This document shows, one piece after another, positions 6,484-8,103 of a stretch of 8,103 bases of DNA. Each line of letters opens with the position of its first letter. Position 1 is the first letter of the stretch. Position numbers and translations under genes: made by a program. The notes beneath the pieces are model-generated. The model was not told the DNA's origin. It saw nothing but the letters and a program-made list of their open reading frames with translations, and made no database searches. Location of the stretch: the NCBI GenBank assembly GCA_030150135.1, contig JASLGO010000166.1, positions 1 to 8,103 of the forward strand. The letters run 5' to 3'. Origin of the DNA: Aquirhabdus sp. (GTDB taxonomy: Bacteria > Pseudomonadota > Gammaproteobacteria > Pseudomonadales > Moraxellaceae).

Positions 6484-6607
6484 GAATCATACAAGTGACA
6501 ACGATTGCTAACAGAAGTCACCTTATCGTTATGGTTAAAATCCTTTGTCAAATCTCATGTTTTATGACATTTTTATTTCTGATTTTTATGTATGGGAAAG
6601 TTGGCTC

Positions 6608-8098
6608 ATGGACGCAGTAAAAACACAAATGATTGAATGGAATTCTGATGAAATAAACTCAACAATTGATCGATCTTTTAATCCAATATCGCAAAGTCAT
6701 CAAAAAGTCAGCATCAAAATGCTTGTGAAAGGAGCGATTTTATCTAGCGCGATGATTGGCATTTCATTGCAGACCGCATATGCAACTGCACCGATTGATT
6801 TCTCTGATATTGTTGAGAAAGTCGCACCAGCCGTTGTACGCGTAACGGTCGTTAAGAAAATGACCAAAGAAGAAGAAATGCAGCAGCAATTACCTGAAAT
6901 GCTGAAAAGATATTTTGGTAATCAGATCATTATTCCCAATCAACCTAGAACGCCAACTGAGCAGAAGTCTTACGGTAGTGCATTTTTTATTAGCCAAGAC
7001 GGCTATCTTCTGACCAATCGCCATGTTGTTGATGATGTCAAAAAAGTCACGGTGACGTTAAGCGATCGCCGTGAACTTGACGCTGATGTGGTGGGAAGTG
7101 ATGAGCGTACTGATGTCGCTGTGTTGAAGGTTAAAGGTGATCATTATCCTTCACTGCAATTAGGTGACTCAGATAAATTGCGGGTGGGTGAGCCTGTTCT
7201 TGCGATTGGTTCGCCGTTTGGATTTGATTATTCTGCATCTGCTGGGATTGTCAGCGCAACGTCACGCTCTGTTACCGTCGATAATGCCGTTCCATTTATT
7301 CAATCGGATGTTGTTCTTAATCCGGGTAACTCAGGTGGACCTTTGTTTAATCAACGGGGTGAAGTGATTGGTATCAACTCTCGGATCTTTTCGGGTACGG
7401 GTGGATACATGGGATTATCATTTTCCATTCCAATTGATGTGGCGATTGGCGTTGCGGATCAGCTTAAAAATGGTGGAAAAGTTTCACGCGCATATTTAGG
7501 TGTTTATCCGCAAGATATTGATCGAAACTTGGCTGAGGTTTATCACTTACCGAAACCAGAGGGTGCACTTGTCGTTAAAGTTTCACCAGACTCAGCGGCG
7601 AGCGCTGTGGGAATCAAGGAAGGCGATATTATTTTATCGTTTAATAATCAATCTGTTTCGCGTGCATCTGATTTGATTAACTATATTAATCGTGCGCGTC
7701 CAAATACAGTGGTTACGTTAGGCCTGCTACGAGATGGTCAACGATTGACCGTGAATCCTAAGCTGAAAGCTGCAACTGCTGATCAGGATGCAGAAGAAAA
7801 AGGTGTAAAAGATATTGATAGCGTCAATATCTTGGGTTTAAAAGCACATGATATGAGTGACAAAGAGAGTGCAGATGCCACACTAAAAGGCGTTGTCGTG
7901 GATTCGATTGAGCCTTATGGTGTTGCAAATAATGCACAAATCCAAATCGGCGATGTCATTGTCCGTTTAAATGGTCGTCCAACGCCGAATCTTGCTGCTT
8001 TTGCTGTTGCACAAAAAACCTTACCTAAGAAAGGTGTGGTTGAGGTGATTGTGATACGAGATAAGATTCCACGTCGAGCAGGTTTAAGAATCGAATAA
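6608..8098 (+). CDS. mucD: Periplasmic HtrA/MucD-type serine protease with two PDZ domains
   Basis: This is a DegP/DegQ/MucD-type trypsin-like protease that degrades or holds misfolded envelope proteins. With ATG 6608 (496 residues) the triad is H139 in LLTNRHVV, D169 in ERTDVAVLKV and S242 in NPGNSGGPLFN. PDZ1 spans about 293-384 (from AYLGV) and PDZ2 about 406-493, joined by a charged linker near 387-402; two PDZ domains separate it from single-PDZ DegS. Residues 38-59, beginning MLVKG and ending TAYA, form a normal signal peptide, so about 37 residues precede it. Possible starts are ATG 6557, ATG 6608 and ATG 6719. Only 6608 has a weak GGGA ribosome site, ten bases upstream; 6719 gives the most ordinary signal peptide but has no visible ribosome site. 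The conserved G-S-G-F before the active-site His reads G-S-A-F here. nadB divergently upstream points to MucD rather than another HtrA paralogue. Confidence 0.9.
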   Translation: MDAVKTQMIEWNSDEINSTIDRSFNPISQSHQKVSIKMLVKGAILSSAMIGISLQTAYATAPIDFSDIVEKVAPAVVRVTVVKKMTKEEEMQQQLPEMLKRYFGNQIIIPNQPRTPTEQKSYGSAFFISQDGYLLTNRHVVDDVKKVTVTLSDRRELDADVVGSDERTDVAVLKVKGDHYPSLQLGDSDKLRVGEPVLAIGSPFGFDYSASAGIVSATSRSVTVDNAVPFIQSDVVLNPGNSGGPLFNQRGEVIGINSRIFSGTGGYMGLSFSIPIDVAIGVADQLKNGGKVSRAYLGVYPQDIDRNLAEVYHLPKPEGALVVKVSPDSAASAVGIKEGDIILSFNNQSVSRASDLINYINRARPNTVVTLGLLRDGQRLTVNPKLKAATADQDAEEKGVKDIDSVNILGLKAHDMSDKESADATLKGVVVDSIEPYGVANNAQIQIGDVIVRLNGRPTPNLAAFAVAQKTLPKKGVVEVIVIRDKIPRRAGLRIE

Positions 8099-8103
8099 CT
8101 GAT

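Larger units (their letters stand above)
6249..6607. other. Divergent control region between nadB and the HtrA/MucD gene
   Basis: The 359 bp contain no long ORF apart from frame extensions of the two flanking genes. They hold the candidate nadB promoter (6286-6314), the palindrome (6326-6341), five GATC sites between 6306 and 6417, a very short possible ORF with a good ribosome binding site (6370-6390), a strong but orphan GGAGGAAG (6394-6401), the candidate mucD promoter (6455-6483) and a 6 bp inverted repeat, AACGAT/ATCGTT (6500-6505, 6525-6530), in the presumed mucD leader. No sigma or anti-sigma gene, complete or broken, is visible here. Confidence 0.55.

Noticed and set aside
6482..6511. 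Short ORF MNHTSDNDC upstream of mucD
   Set aside because: It has no ribosome binding site and overlaps the candidate -10 box, so it probably lies upstream of the transcript start.
7062..7069. GCGATCGC octamer (HIP1-like)
   Set aside because: It is a single copy within coding sequence, with no sign of the genome-wide abundance seen in cyanobacteria.

Overview
The window is a gene-dense stretch of a Gram-negative bacterial chromosome, most likely a gammaproteobacterium of the Moraxellaceae (Acinetobacter/Psychrobacter-like). Three things suggest this. L-aspartate oxidase is close, as I recall it, to the gammaproteobacterial NadB. nadB stands divergently beside an HtrA/MucD-type periplasmic protease. 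Base composition looks moderate, in the mid-40s % GC by eye. The family assignment is inference; the sequence carries no rRNA, tRNA or other taxonomic marker. I see no insertion sequence, phage gene, CRISPR array or RNA gene.

Positions 1-2368, minus strand: a three-gene operon transcribed msrB, msrA, dipZ (dipZ is cut by the left edge). It encodes a periplasmic methionine-sulfoxide repair line. MsrB carries a twin-arginine signal, MsrA carries a lipoprotein signal, and DipZ is a CcdA-like membrane electron conduit fused to a thioredoxin-like domain. DipZ probably moves electrons from cytoplasmic thioredoxin across the membrane to recycle the two reductases. This is a split version of the arrangement known from Neisseria PilB/MsrAB, where a thioredoxin domain, MsrA and MsrB are one polypeptide.

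Positions 2369-2699: an intergenic region between divergent genes. Positions 2700-2957, plus strand: a small secreted histidine-rich protein of unknown function. Positions 3037-4524, plus strand: an amidase-signature hydrolase resembling 6-aminohexanoate cyclic-dimer hydrolase (NylA). It converges on nadB with only 29 bp between the stop codons.

Positions 4554-6248, minus strand: nadB, the first step of de novo NAD synthesis. Positions 6608-8098, plus strand: an HtrA/MucD serine protease with two PDZ domains. The roughly 360 bp between these divergent genes holds candidate promoters in both directions, a perfect palindrome, a cluster of GATC sites and a tiny upstream ORF. In Pseudomonas, nadB is divergent from algU-mucA-mucB-mucC-mucD; here nadB faces mucD directly, as if the sigma/anti-sigma genes had been lost or had never been present.

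Two of the functional groups (the Msr operon and the HtrA protease) serve envelope protein repair and quality control. The amidase and NadB are cytoplasmic metabolic enzymes with no evident link to them.
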